Shown here in pieces: positions 17,813 through 26,550 of a stretch of 64,000 nucleotides of DNA. This DNA is from DASQHL01 sp963843685 (lineage in GTDB: Bacteria > Chloroflexota > Dehalococcoidia > DSTF01 > JACRBR01): positions 558,001 to 622,000 of the forward strand of contig CAWJLO010000010.1 in the NCBI GenBank assembly GCA_963843685.1, read 5' to 3'. A program made the position numbers and the translations under genes. The notes under the pieces are model-generated. The model was given only the letters and a program-made list of their open reading frames with translations. It was not told where the DNA came from and searched no databases. The stretch's first letter is position 1; each line of letters starts with the position of its first letter.

Positions 17813-18994
17813 ATGGGCAGTTCGATCAAGCTCGGCCGCATCTTCGGCATCGATATCGGCATCCACTGGAGCTGGATCTTCATCTTCGCCATCGTCACCT
17901 GGTCGTTCGCGACCGGCGTCCTCACCGAGGTGTACCCCAACTGGACGCACGTCCCAGCTCTGGATCGCCGGCGCCCTCATCGGCGGCGTCTTCTTCCTCT
18001 CGATCCTCGCCCACGAGCTGTCGCACGCCGTCGTTTCGAACCGCGCCGGCCTCCCCGTGCGCAGCATCACGCTCTTCGTCTTTGGCGGCGTTTCCAACCT
18101 GACCCGCGAGCCCGATACGCCGGGCATGGAGTTCCGCATCGCCATCGTCGGCCCGCTGACCAGCCTCGCGCTCGGGCTCCTCTTCGCCGGCGGCTGGGCC
18201 GCCCTCTACAACGTCAACGACGGCGCCGCCGGCATCTGCGCCTACCTCGTCCGTCATCAACGCGTCGCTCGCCGATCTTCAACATGCTGCCCGGCTTCCC
18301 GCTCGACGGCGGCCGCGTCTTCCGTTCGATCGTCTGGGCGCGCAACCACGACCGCCTCCGCGCCACGCGCGTCGCGTCGAAGACCGGCGAGTGGATCGCC
18401 TACGGGATGATGGGCCTCGGCGTCGTGTCCATCTACTTCACCAGCCTCTTCAGCGGGCTCTGGTTCGTGCTCATCGGCTTCTTCCTCCGCAACGCGTCCG
18501 CCATGAGCTACGAGCAACTCCTCATCGAGACGACGCTCAGCGGCATCGCCGTCCGCGACGTCATGCAGACCGACGTCACCCGCGTCGCACCGGACCTGAG
18601 CCTCGAGGAGCTGGTCCACGAATACGTGCTGAAGCACAACGCGCGCTGCTTCGCCGTGATGGCCGGTGGCGATTTCGCCGGCCTCGTCACCCTCACCGAC
18701 GTCCGCAAAGTGCCCCGCGACCAGTGGCCCATGACGAGCGTCTATCGCGCCATGACGCCGGCCACGCAGCTGCACACCGTCTCACCCGCCGAGAACCTGA
18801 CAGCCGTCCTGCGCATGATGGCCACGCACGACGTCAACCAGCTCCCCGTCGTCTACGGCCGCGACCTCGTCGGCATGCTCAACCGCTCCGACGTCCTGCG
18901 CTACATCCAGGTGCGCCAGGACCTCGGCAAGACCGGCGGCGCCCCGAAACCGCCGCCCGCCGAAAACGTCCCCACCGGCACCCCAGGCGCCTAG
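17813..18994 (+). CDS. M50 site-2-protease-type zinc metalloprotease with CBS pair (three frameshifts)
   Basis: The N-terminal frame gives GIDIGIHWSWIFIF and a helix. The frame then shifts near 17955; the HExxH motif, LAHELSHAV, can be read only in the second frame, together with LFVFGGVSNL and several helices. Further one-base shifts near 18252 and 18277 lead to FNMLPGFPLDGGRVFRSI, which holds the third zinc ligand Asp. Three extra bases net to zero, so the downstream frame is again the starting one. The C-terminal half, about residues 250-375, is two CBS domains. The corrected length is 392 residues. By family it cleaves membrane-embedded substrates, with CBS domains sensing nucleotides. 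A GAGG ribosome site precedes the ATG. Confidence 0.85.
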   Translation: MGSSIKLGRIFGIDIGIHWSWIFIFAIVTWSFATGVLTEVYPNWTHVPALDRRRPHRRRLLPLDPRPRAVARRRFEPRRPPRAQHHALRLWRRFQPDPRARYAGHGVPHRHRRPADQPRARAPLRRRLGRPLQRQRRRRRHLRLPRPSSTRRSPIFNMLPGFPLDGGRVFRSIVWARNHDRLRATRVASKTGEWIAYGMMGLGVVSIYFTSLFSGLWFVLIGFFLRNASAMSYEQLLIETTLSGIAVRDVMQTDVTRVAPDLSLEELVHEYVLKHNARCFAVMAGGDFAGLVTLTDVRKVPRDQWPMTSVYRAMTPATQLHTVSPAENLTAVLRMMATHDVNQLPVVYGRDLVGMLNRSDVLRYIQVRQDLGKTGGAPKPPPAENVPTGTPGA

Positions 18995-19008
18995 TTCGCC
19001 CGCCTGAG

Positions 19009-20505
19009 TCAACTCATCGCGCGGCGCAGCGCCCCGGCCAGCGTCCGCACGGCGCCCAGCGCCTCGTCCGCCGGCACCACCGTGTACCCCAACAGCAGCA
19101 CCGGTGACGGCGGCGGCTGCACGCAGTACCGCGAGAGCGCCGTCGCCTCGATCCCGGCGTCCAGCGCCGCCGCCGAGCACGCCACGTCGTCGGCCAGGGG
19201 CGGCAGCCGCCCCGGCAGGTGCATCCCCGCGTCCGCCGCCTCGACCTCCAGCAGCCCGCCCAGCTCCCGCCCGCACGCATCGACCAGCGCCGCCTGGCGC
19301 TCGTGGTAGAGCGCCCGCATCCGCCGCACGTGCCGCTCGAAGTGGCCCGCCTCCATGAAGTCCGCCAGCGCCGCCTGGTCCACCGACGGCGAATGCCGGT
19401 CGGAGACCGCGCGCGCCGCCACGAACGCATCCACGAGATCCGGCGGCACGACCACGTAGCCGAGCCGGATCGCCGGCGCCAGCACCTTGCTGAACGTCCC
19501 CGCGTAGATCACGCGCCCGCCGCGGTCCAGCCCCTGCAGCGCCTCCAGCGGCCGGCCCGCGTAGCGGTACTCGCTGCTCACGTCGTCCTCGATGATCCAC
19601 GCGCCCGCACGTTCCGCCCACTCCAGCAGCGCCAGCCGCCGCGAAAGCGACATCGTCGCGCCGAGCGGGAACTGGTGCGACGGCGTCACGTACGCCATCG
19701 CCGCGTCCGGACACAGCGCCATCCCCGCCGCCACGTCCAGCCCCTCGTCGTCCACCGGCACCGGGACCACCCGCGCGCCCGCGCCCCGAAACGCCGCACG
19801 CGCGCCCTGGTACCCCGGCTCTTCCATCCACACCGCGTCGCCATCGTCCAAGAGCAGCCGCGCCGACAGGTCCAGCGCCTGCTGTGACCCGCCGACGATC
19901 ACCACCTGCCCGGCATCGCACCGCACGCCGCGCGCGACGCCGACGTACGCCGCGATTGCTTCCCGCAGCGGCCGGTAGCCCGCCGGATCGCCGTACCCCA
20001 GCAGCTCCTGCGGCGCGCTGCGCCATCGCCGCGCCACCAGCCGCGACCACAGCTCGAAGGGGAACGCGTCCGCCGCCGGCACGCCGATCCGGAACGGCCG
20101 CGGCGGCCCGGGCAAACGCGCGTAGCTCACCGGCGTCGCCGTCAGCAGTTCCCCTCGCCGCGAGAGCGGCTTCGCCGATCCCGGCGTCGCCTCGATCGGC
20201 CTCGCCTGTTCGCGCAGCCTGAGCAGATCGTCTGGCAGCGTGTGCGTCACGTACGTCCCCGCTCCCACCCGCCCCTCCAGGTACCCCTCCGCCAGCAGCT
20301 GCTCGAACGAGGCCATCACGGTATTCCGCGAGACCCCCAGCGCCGACGCCAGCGCCCGCGTCGACGGCAGCCGCGTCCCCGCGCGCAGCTCGCCCGCGAG
20401 CACCGCCGACCGCAGCCGCTCGTACAGCTGCCGGAACATCGGCTCCGCCGCGCCCGCATCCACCGACAGCTGTGGGAATCCATCGAGCTGTTTCGTTGAC
20501 ACCAT
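19009..20505 (-). CDS. MocR/PdxR-type transcriptional regulator (GntR HTH fused to aminotransferase fold)
   Basis: The 498-residue protein starts at the ATG at 20505, 5 nt after GAGGGAG. Residues about 15-85 form a GntR winged helix (LPSTRALASALGVSRNTV), and the rest is a fold-type I aminotransferase domain with the PLP Lys in YAGTFSKVLAPAIRLGY and GGSQQALDLSARLL upstream. MocR proteins sense PLP or amino acids and often control vitamin B6 genes. The divergent neighbour is an FMN-binding pyridoxamine-oxidase-like protein, which fits this. The shared 92-nt spacer holds a perfect dyad that may be its operator. Confidence 0.9.
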   Translation of the reverse strand: MVSTKQLDGFPQLSVDAGAAEPMFRQLYERLRSAVLAGELRAGTRLPSTRALASALGVSRNTVMASFEQLLAEGYLEGRVGAGTYVTHTLPDDLLRLREQARPIEATPGSAKPLSRRGELLTATPVSYARLPGPPRPFRIGVPAADAFPFELWSRLVARRWRSAPQELLGYGDPAGYRPLREAIAAYVGVARGVRCDAGQVVIVGGSQQALDLSARLLLDDGDAVWMEEPGYQGARAAFRGAGARVVPVPVDDEGLDVAAGMALCPDAAMAYVTPSHQFPLGATMSLSRRLALLEWAERAGAWIIEDDVSSEYRYAGRPLEALQGLDRGGRVIYAGTFSKVLAPAIRLGYVVVPPDLVDAFVAARAVSDRHSPSVDQAALADFMEAGHFERHVRRMRALYHERQAALVDACGRELGGLLEVEAADAGMHLPGRLPPLADDVACSAAALDAGIEATALSRYCVQPPPSPVLLLGYTVVPADEALGAVRTLAGALRRAMS

Positions 20506-20528
20506 CGCTGCTCCCTCAATGGCACTGT

Positions 20529-20545
20529 CAATTACGCCCGAATTG
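20529..20545. promoter_or_regulatory. Perfect dyad CAATT-N7-AATTG between divergent genes
   Basis: This AT-rich inverted repeat lies midway in the spacer between the MocR regulator gene and the divergent FMN-type oxidase gene. It is a candidate operator. A looser TGGCA/TGCCA pair flanks it (about 20519-20523 and 20559-20563). Confidence 0.4.
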
Positions 20546-20597
20546 GCGCTACCAGAGATGCCACTTTCGCGCGATGATACCGCACAGGAGGCCAGCA

Positions 20598-21161
20598 GTG
20601 CCACGCGACTACGCCACTCGCCCGTACGCAGAGGTCCGCCGCCGCGAGCGCGCAGTCGACGACGACGGCTGGATCGCGGAGTTCCTGCGCCGCGCCCCCA
20701 TGGCCTGCCTGGCCACCGTGTACGACGGCCAGCCCTTCATCAACTCCAACCTCTTCGTCTTCGACGAGCCGGCGCACGTCATCTACATGCACGGCGCCCC
20801 CGTCGGCCGCACGCGCGCCAACGTGGAGGTGGAGGAACGCGTCTGCTTCAGCGTCAGCGAGATGGGCCGCCTGCTACCGGCGCCCATCGCCTTCAACATG
20901 AGCGTCGAGTACGCCGGCGTCACCGTTTTCGGCCGCGCCTCCCTCATCGACGACGACGCCGAGAAGGAGCGCGTCCTCCAGGTGCTCGTCGACAAGTACT
21001 TCCCCCATCTGCGCCCGGACGAACACTACGGCCGCAGCGCGCCCGACGAACGCGCCCGCACGAGCGTCTACCGCATCGAGATCGACGACTGGAGCGGCAA
21101 GCGGAGGATCGCCGAGCCGGACCACCCCGGCGCCTTCGAGTACCCTCACCCGGCCGCCTGA
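20598..21161 (+). CDS. Pyridoxamine 5'-phosphate oxidase-like FMN-binding protein
   Basis: The 187-residue split-barrel flavin-binding protein starts at a GTG with AGGAGG about 6 nt upstream. It shows the family signature FLRRAPMACLATVYDGQPFINSNLF (strand 1-2, read here in parts) and the YMHGAPVGRTRANVEVEERVCF region that binds the flavin phosphate. Relatives act as flavin reductases, NimA-type nitroreductases or B6 enzymes. The true PdxH substrate residues are not obvious, so I leave the function open. It is divergent from the MocR regulator. Confidence 0.82.
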   Translation: MPRDYATRPYAEVRRRERAVDDDGWIAEFLRRAPMACLATVYDGQPFINSNLFVFDEPAHVIYMHGAPVGRTRANVEVEERVCFSVSEMGRLLPAPIAFNMSVEYAGVTVFGRASLIDDDAEKERVLQVLVDKYFPHLRPDEHYGRSAPDERARTSVYRIEIDDWSGKRRIAEPDHPGAFEYPHPAA

Positions 21162-21177
21162 CGCCACGGCCGTCCGA

Positions 21178-21183
21178 TATGAT
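21178..21183 (+). promoter_or_regulatory. -10 element of a leaderless promoter
   Basis: TATGAT is followed after 6 nt by the GTG at 21190, with no ribosome site between. Confidence 0.5.
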
Positions 21184-21189
21184 TTCCAC

Positions 21190-21450
21190 GTGCAGCAGGG
21201 TCAACAGCGCTACTGGTTTCGCGCCCGCCGCTACGGCTACGGCTGGACGCCCTGCACGTGGCAGGGGTGGGCCGTCGTCGGCGTCTTCGCCCTGCTGTTC
21301 ACCGGCACCGTCACGGGATCGATCGCGGCGGCGTCGGTCAGCCCGATCCTGGTGGCCATCTGCACCGTGGCGTCGGTGATGCTCGTGTTAGCGCTGATCT
21401 ACGTCTGCTACGCGATGGGTGAGCCGGCGCGATGGCGATGGGGGAAGTAG
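21190..21450 (+). CDS. Small two-helix membrane protein, Trp-rich N terminus
   Basis: The 86-residue protein begins with a conserved-looking aromatic motif, YWFRARRYGYGWTPCTWQGW, followed by two membrane helices (about 27-46 and 52-73) and a short basic end. Its GTG start lies 6 nt after TATGAT. I recognise the YGxGWxPxTWQGW-type opening from uncharacterised membrane proteins, but it has no known role. The MOSC gene starts 5 nt after its stop. Confidence 0.75.
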   Translation: MQQGQQRYWFRARRYGYGWTPCTWQGWAVVGVFALLFTGTVTGSIAAASVSPILVAICTVASVMLVLALIYVCYAMGEPARWRWGK

Positions 21451-21455
21451 GAACG

Positions 21456-22004
21456 ATGGAGACACCGCACGTCGTCAGCGTCAACAGCAAGCCAACGCCC
21501 GGCGTGGGCAAGATCCCCCGCGACGTCGTCACGCTCGTCACCAACCACGGCGTCGACGGCGACTACCACGCCGGCGAGTTCGTGCGACACCGCTCGCGCG
21601 CGGAGAAGACCCCCGAGCTGCCGAACGCCCGCCAGGTGCACTTCATGGCCAGCGAGCTCTTCGAGGAGGTCGCCGCGCACGGCATCACCGTCACCCCCGG
21701 CGCCATGGGCGAGAACGTCACCACCCGCGGCATCGATCTCTTCGCCCTCGCCCCGGGCGCCCGCCTCCACCTCGGCGACAGCGCGATCGTCGAGATCACC
21801 GGCTGCCGCAACCCCTGCAACCAGCTCGACGGCGTCGACCCCCGCCTGCTCGGCCTCGTCGCCATCAAGCAGCCCGACGGCAGCATCCTGCGCAAGGCCG
21901 GCATCATGGGCATCGTCCTCAAAGGCGGCCCCGTCCGCCCCGGCGACCCCATCCGCATCGAAGTGCCCGCCGGCGTCCTCCCCGGCACGCTCGAGCCGAT
22001 CTAG
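21456..22004 (+). CDS. MOSC domain-containing protein
   Basis: The 182-residue single-domain protein shows the MOSC fold: VVSVNSKPTPGVGK, a VDGDYHAGEF stretch, ENVTTRGIDL, and the conserved Cys in VEITGCRNPCNQL. MOSC domains carry sulfur or molybdenum cofactor chemistry, as in molybdenum cofactor sulfurases and YiiM-type N-hydroxylated base reductases. I chose the ATG at 21456, which has AGGA 4 nt upstream; in-frame ATGs at 21432 and 21438 overlap the previous gene. Confidence 0.85.
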   Translation: METPHVVSVNSKPTPGVGKIPRDVVTLVTNHGVDGDYHAGEFVRHRSRAEKTPELPNARQVHFMASELFEEVAAHGITVTPGAMGENVTTRGIDLFALAPGARLHLGDSAIVEITGCRNPCNQLDGVDPRLLGLVAIKQPDGSILRKAGIMGIVLKGGPVRPGDPIRIEVPAGVLPGTLEPI

Positions 22005-22113
22005 GCGGGCCGCCCGTCGCCTTCCCGTCGCCGAGGCGTACGCCTCCCGTCGCCCAGCGACGCTCACGGTGCCCCATGCTCATGGAATGCAGGGCGAGCG
22101 ACTGGAGCGTCGA

Positions 22114-22943
22114 ATGTCAGCGATCCGCCGTCGAATCGAAAGCCTGGCCCTCCCGGCCATCGCGGCCCTGCTGCTCGTGACCGCGTCCGCCTGTCACCGC
22201 GCGGAGGGCCACGCCACTGCCGATCCGCCGCCCGCGCCACGGCCAGCCCAATAGCCCCTACCGCGACCCCGAACGCCGCCCCCTACGCCACAGGTGCTAC
22301 CGGATACGCCATCTCGTCGCCCCAGTGCGGAGCGCCCCTGCCTCAGGGTCGGTTCGACTTCGGCATCATCGGCGTCACGAGAGGCTGGGCATTTACGCAG
22401 AATCCATGCCTCGCCGATGAATACGCGTGGGCGCGTCGCGCACCCTCGCCTGTCTCGGTCTACATGAACACCAACTACGACCCGGCCGCCTATCCGGAGG
22501 TCGAGCGCGAACTCAAGCGCAGCTGCGGCGTGAGCCCCACGTGCGAGGCGTACCTCTACGGCGCGGACGCCGCCCGAGATGCCTACGACTACGCCACGTT
22601 GCGGGGTGTAGACGCGCGGACGTGGTGGCTGGACGTGCAGATCGTCAGCACGTGGTCAGACGACACGCAGCTCAACGCGCTCGTGATCAGGGGCGCGACG
22701 GACTTCCTGCAGGCGCACCACATCCGCGTCGGCATTTCGTCCACCCCGTTCCAGTGGGCGACCGTGACCGGCGGCGCGCAGCCCGCGCTCCCGGGCTGGG
22801 TAGCCGGCGCCGCCGATGCATCGCAGGCGACCGCCTACTGCGACGGCCGCCAGGACTTCGCCGGTGGCCGCACCGAGCAGATTGCCTACGTGGCCGACGG
22901 TTTCGAGATGGTGCGCTCGTGCGGACCGTCTCGTTCACCCTGA
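22114..22943 (+). CDS. Putative lipoprotein with GH25-like/DUF1906-like TIM barrel (frameshifted)
   Basis: The ATG at 22114 begins a signal peptide with a hydrophobic core and a lipobox-like ASAC near residue 29. The frame ends at 22252-22254 within a Pro/Ala-rich linker. From about 22245 a second frame continues without a stop: a TATP-rich linker, FDFGIIGVTRGWAF, VSVYMNTNYDP, TWWLDVQIV (acidic strand end) and GISSTPFQW, a pattern of alternating strands like GH25-like barrels that remodel peptidoglycan or are catalytically dead. Removing two bases or adding one restores a single lipoprotein. The family assignment is tentative. Confidence 0.6.
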
Positions 22944-22961
22944 CCTGGAGGGCCAGCGTCG

Positions 22962-24158
22962 TTATTCAAACTCCCACGCGCGCCCGGCCTTGAACTCCCG
23001 CAGGATCCGGCGCGCCACCACCATCCGGTGCACCTCGTCCGGCCCGTCGTAGATCCGCGCCGCGCGCGCGTTCCGGTACATGCTCTCCAGCGGCGTGTCC
23101 CCCGACACCCCGCGCGCCCCGTGCACCTGGATCGCCCGGTCGATGACGTCGTGCAGCGCCTTCGCCCCGTAGAACTTGATCAGCGAGATCTCGACGCGCG
23201 CCTCATCCCCCTGGTCGATCTTGTACGCCGCATGCATCGTCAGCAGCCGGCACGCCTGGATGTCGGCGGCGGAGTCGGCGATCCAGTTCTGGATCGTCTG
23301 CTTCTCCGCCAGCGGCGCACCGCCGACCTCGCGCTTCAGCGCGTAGTTGCACATGATCTCGAACGCGCGCTGCATCTGCCCCAGCCAGCGCATGCAGTGG
23401 TGGATCCGCCCCGGCCCGAGACGCCTCTGCGCGATGCGGAAGCCGTCACCCGGCTCGCCCAGCGTGTTCGTCACCGGCACGCGCACGTCCTCGTACAGGA
23501 TCTCGCAGTGCGCGCCTTCCGTCTCCCCCATCACCGGCACCGGCCGCACGATGTTGAACCCCGGCGTGTCCGTCGGCACGATGATCTGCGACATCCGCCG
23601 GTGCGGCTCTGCCTCCGGGTCCGTCACCACCATCGCGATCGCGAAGCTCGCGCCGATCGCGCCGCTCGTGAACCACTTGTGGCCGTTGATCACCCATTCG
23701 TCGCCGTCGCGCACCGCACGCGTGCGCAGCCCCGTCGGATCCGCGCCCGACACCTCCGGCTCCGTCATCGAGAAGCACGAGCGCACCTCCGCGTTGACGA
23801 GCGGCCTCAGCCAGCGCTCCTTCTGCTCCGGCGTGCCGAACTGGTGCAGGATCTCGGCGTTCCCGGTGTCAGGCGCCTGGCAGCCGAACGCCCGCGGCGC
23901 GAACGGGCTGCGTCCCAGGATCTCGTTCACGAACGCGTACGGCAGGAACCCCGTCCCGGTGCCGCCCGCCTCCGGGCCGATGAACATCGCCCACATGCCC
24001 ATCGCCTTCACGCGGGCCTGCAGATCCTTCATCAGCGCCTCGGACTCGGCGTCGTGCTGGCCCAGCACGCCCTCGTTCGGGACGATCTGCTCGTCCAGGA
24101 ACGTCTTCGCCTTCCGGCGCAGCTCCTTGATCTCGGGACTCAGTGCGAAATCGATCAT
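22962..24158 (-). CDS. Acyl-CoA dehydrogenase (ACAD10/11-like)
   Basis: The 398-residue FAD enzyme oxidises acyl-CoA to enoyl-CoA. It has CFSMTEPEVSGADPTGLRT and WVINGHKWFTSGA (FAD and substrate binding), and the C-terminal AIQVHGARGVSGDTPLESMYRNARAARIYDGPDEVHRM block, where the Asp/Glu after YDGP is the candidate catalytic region. A GGAGG site lies 6 nt before the ATG. It is monocistronic, between a putative lipoprotein and yceI. Confidence 0.9.
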   Translation of the reverse strand: MIDFALSPEIKELRRKAKTFLDEQIVPNEGVLGQHDAESEALMKDLQARVKAMGMWAMFIGPEAGGTGTGFLPYAFVNEILGRSPFAPRAFGCQAPDTGNAEILHQFGTPEQKERWLRPLVNAEVRSCFSMTEPEVSGADPTGLRTRAVRDGDEWVINGHKWFTSGAIGASFAIAMVVTDPEAEPHRRMSQIIVPTDTPGFNIVRPVPVMGETEGAHCEILYEDVRVPVTNTLGEPGDGFRIAQRRLGPGRIHHCMRWLGQMQRAFEIMCNYALKREVGGAPLAEKQTIQNWIADSAADIQACRLLTMHAAYKIDQGDEARVEISLIKFYGAKALHDVIDRAIQVHGARGVSGDTPLESMYRNARAARIYDGPDEVHRMVVARRILREFKAGRAWEFE

Positions 24159-24230
24159 GTCGGCCTCCGTGTCGCTGCAGTGGTGGGCGACACGAGTCTA
24201 GACCGAACGGCGCTTACGGTCTCGTGCGGG

Positions 24231-24943
24231 TCACCCGGCTCCGGCCTGCGCGACGATCTGCGCCTGCAGTGTCACGTGATCCTGCACCGAGACGAAGCCG
24301 CCGATGTTCGGCGGCGACATGCCGAAGTCCTCGAAGGCGAACTCCACGGTCGCGAGACCCGTGATCACGTTGCCGTCCTTCTTCGCCTTCACGTCCCACG
24401 TCACTTCCTTGTCGACACCGTGGACGGAGAGCGTGCCCGTCAGCTTGAGGTCCTGCTCTGCGTCGGCGCAAGGCTCGCATCGTAACCTGTGACCTTCGTC
24501 GCCGTGAACGTCGCCGTCGGGAACTGGCTGGTCTCCAGCGTCTGCTGAACGCGGCGGTCGCGCATGTCCTTGTCGCTCTTCAGTGTTGTCAGATTGACCG
24601 TGAACTGCGACGTCTTCGTCGGGTCGAGGTCAAGCCCGTCGGCGGTGAGGTGAAACTCGCCCTGGATGTCGGTCGTACTGCCCTTCGCCGTCGACGGGAG
24701 CGGCAGGCTCGCCAGCTTCTCGTCCGCGAAGTAGTCCGCCTCGGAGCGCTCCGGGATGATGGTGTACGTCAGCGCATCGCCACCGGCCGCGACGGTCCCG
24801 ACGATCTCCGTCGGCACTGCCGGCGCCTCGGTCGCCAGCTGGTTGTCCTCCCGCACGAAGAACCACCAGATCGCGGCCCCCGCCACCGCCACGACGACGA
24901 CGGCGACCACGGCGGCAATCGCAATGCGAACAGGGGAGAACAT
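24231..24943 (-). CDS. YceI family protein with N-terminal membrane anchor (frameshifted)
   Basis: An N-terminal helix (about residues 6-30) anchors a YceI lipocalin-like barrel outside the membrane. It is readable as IQGEFHLTADGLDLDPTK, FTVNLTTLKSDKDMRDRRVQ and SQFPTATFTATKV. The frame is lost near 24466, and the barrel continues in another frame with LKLTGTLSVHGVDKEVTWDV and ends VTLQAQIVAQAGAG at 24231. A repeated GC dinucleotide at the junction would explain a two-base insertion. YceI proteins bind polyisoprenoids such as quinones; the exact role is unknown. Confidence 0.85.
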
Positions 24944-24981
24944 CTGGCGCGGCCTCCGTGGAATCCAGCGACGTCTGTGAC

Positions 24982-25007
24982 GGCAGATGGCAATATTCTA
25001 ATCTGCC
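24982..25007 (-). promoter_or_regulatory. yceI promoter region with inverted repeat over the -10
   Basis: GGCAGA and TCTGCC form a dyad around TAGAAT (24995-25000 on the minus strand), a good -10 for the yceI gene. A repressor bound there would block transcription; none is identified. Confidence 0.4.
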
Positions 25008-25087
25008 GCGCCGCGCAGTCCTGTTGCCAAGGTGTTGCGATGGGCCTTACGGGTCGAGTCGGCGAGATCGCGGAAGCTCGAACCCGC

Positions 25088-26458
25088 CTAGTTCACGCAC
25101 ACGATCTCGCACTCCGCCCCGTGCGCGCGCTCCGCCTCCCGCACCGCGTCCTCCACCGTCGCGGCGTGCCCGAACCCGACGTGCGCAGGCACCGCCGGAT
25201 CCTCCGCCCCCGCGACGATCACGCGCGACGCATGCTTCAGCCGCCGCAGCGGGTGCGTCGCCAGCACCGCGTGCACAGGATGGAACGCCACTCCGTTCCG
25301 GTATCGCTCGATGTACCCGGCGTTCGTCGCGAACTCCGTCTCGAATCGCCGCATGATCTCGTACGGGTCAAGCGTCTGCGGCAGCACGCGGTCCCACGCC
25401 TCCCTGTACGAAGGGTGGTGCTCCATGTCCCACGTCTCCGGGCACGGCGTCGCCAGCACCACCGTGCATCCCGGCTTGCCCAGCGCCTCGATGTGCCCGC
25501 CGAGATAGCCCAGACCCGACGAGATCAGCGTCAGGATCGGGTTCATCTGCCCGAACACCGCGTACGGGCTCCACGCCGGCAGCCCGTACACCACCACGTC
25601 GGCCGGCGCGGCCTGCGCGCGTCGCGGCGGGTTCCGCGACGCCATCACCTCGATCGCCGCCGCGCGCGTCTCGCTCACGCCGCCCGCCCACACGTGCGCC
25701 ACCTTCGTCGGTGACGCCAGCACGCACTCGATCTTGTAGATCCGCTTCCCCAGCGTCGCCTCCATGTGCGCGCCCATCTCGTTCAGCACGTCGTGCATAC
25801 GGTTGTTCAGCACCGACATCGACATCCCGTCCGGGTGGTGCGTGTGCCGGATCGACTTCCACGTCGAGAGCCCGACCGCAACCGACTTCCAGCCGCCGCT
25901 GAACCCCAGGTGCAGCCCCGCGTTCACGTACACGCACAGGTCCGCCTCCGCCGCGTGCCGGCTCAGCTCGACGTCGTACCCGCGCGCCGTCGTCCCCAGG
26001 TTCACGACGTTCGCCGCGTCCTCCGCGTCGTGGCAGAACAGCCGCTCGCCGAACCGCTGCACCAGCTCCGGCCCGATGATCGTCGCCAGCTCGTCGCGCG
26101 TGAACTTCCGGTGCAGTGCGTTCGCGCAGATCAGCGTCACGTCCGTCTCGGCCACACCGGCCTGCGCGAGCTGCTCCAGCACCGCCTCGATCGCCACCCG
26201 CCGCACCGGCCCGTACGACGTCACCGTCGGGTCGTCGAACGCGATCACCACGCGGCTCCCCGCGCGCACCAGCTCGCGGATCGGCGGCAGTCCCAGCGGA
26301 TGCTCCAGCGCCTCCCGCATCGCCGCGTCGAGATCCCCGACCGGCTGGAGCCCGCCGCCCGATCCCGGCGTGCCGCCTCCGCGCGAGATCACGCGCGCGC
26401 GCTCCGGCAGCTCCGCCGTCACCGTCGACTCGCCGAATGGCAGTGTGACCGTCGTCAT
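25088..26458 (-). CDS. LarA-like nickel-pincer racemase family protein
   Basis: The 456-residue protein belongs to the lactate racemase (LarA/DUF2088) superfamily. CANALHRKFT supplies a candidate catalytic His, and NAGLHLGFSGGWKSVAVG holds the His and the Lys that, in LarA, bind the nickel-pincer cofactor. A later HTHHP gives another His. The DHTR motif of true LarA is replaced by DDPTVTSYG, so the substrate is probably a different 2-hydroxy acid. No larB, larC or larE is visible nearby. I place the start at 26458 (MTTVTLPFG); 26470 is an alternative. It is divergent from the PIG-L gene. Confidence 0.85.
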   Translation of the reverse strand: MTTVTLPFGESTVTAELPERARVISRGGGTPGSGGGLQPVGDLDAAMREALEHPLGLPPIRELVRAGSRVVIAFDDPTVTSYGPVRRVAIEAVLEQLAQAGVAETDVTLICANALHRKFTRDELATIIGPELVQRFGERLFCHDAEDAANVVNLGTTARGYDVELSRHAAEADLCVYVNAGLHLGFSGGWKSVAVGLSTWKSIRHTHHPDGMSMSVLNNRMHDVLNEMGAHMEATLGKRIYKIECVLASPTKVAHVWAGGVSETRAAAIEVMASRNPPRRAQAAPADVVVYGLPAWSPYAVFGQMNPILTLISSGLGYLGGHIEALGKPGCTVVLATPCPETWDMEHHPSYREAWDRVLPQTLDPYEIMRRFETEFATNAGYIERYRNGVAFHPVHAVLATHPLRRLKHASRVIVAGAEDPAVPAHVGFGHAATVEDAVREAERAHGAECEIVCVN

Positions 26459-26550
26459 CCCCGCCGTCATACCACCGCTGCCCCGGCCCCGGCAAGCGCG
26501 CCGCACGCTACCATGGATCGACCACGCATCAAGATGAACGGAGAGAGCAC

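Noticed and set aside
2260..18994. Programmed +1 frameshifting as a shared mechanism
   Set aside because: The shift sites have no common slippery codon, stop codon or downstream structure, and secY-like essential genes are affected.
22034..22047. Perfect palindrome GAGGCGTACGCCTC
   Set aside because: No T-run follows and no gene start fits; probably chance in GC-rich DNA or a weak terminator of the MOSC gene.
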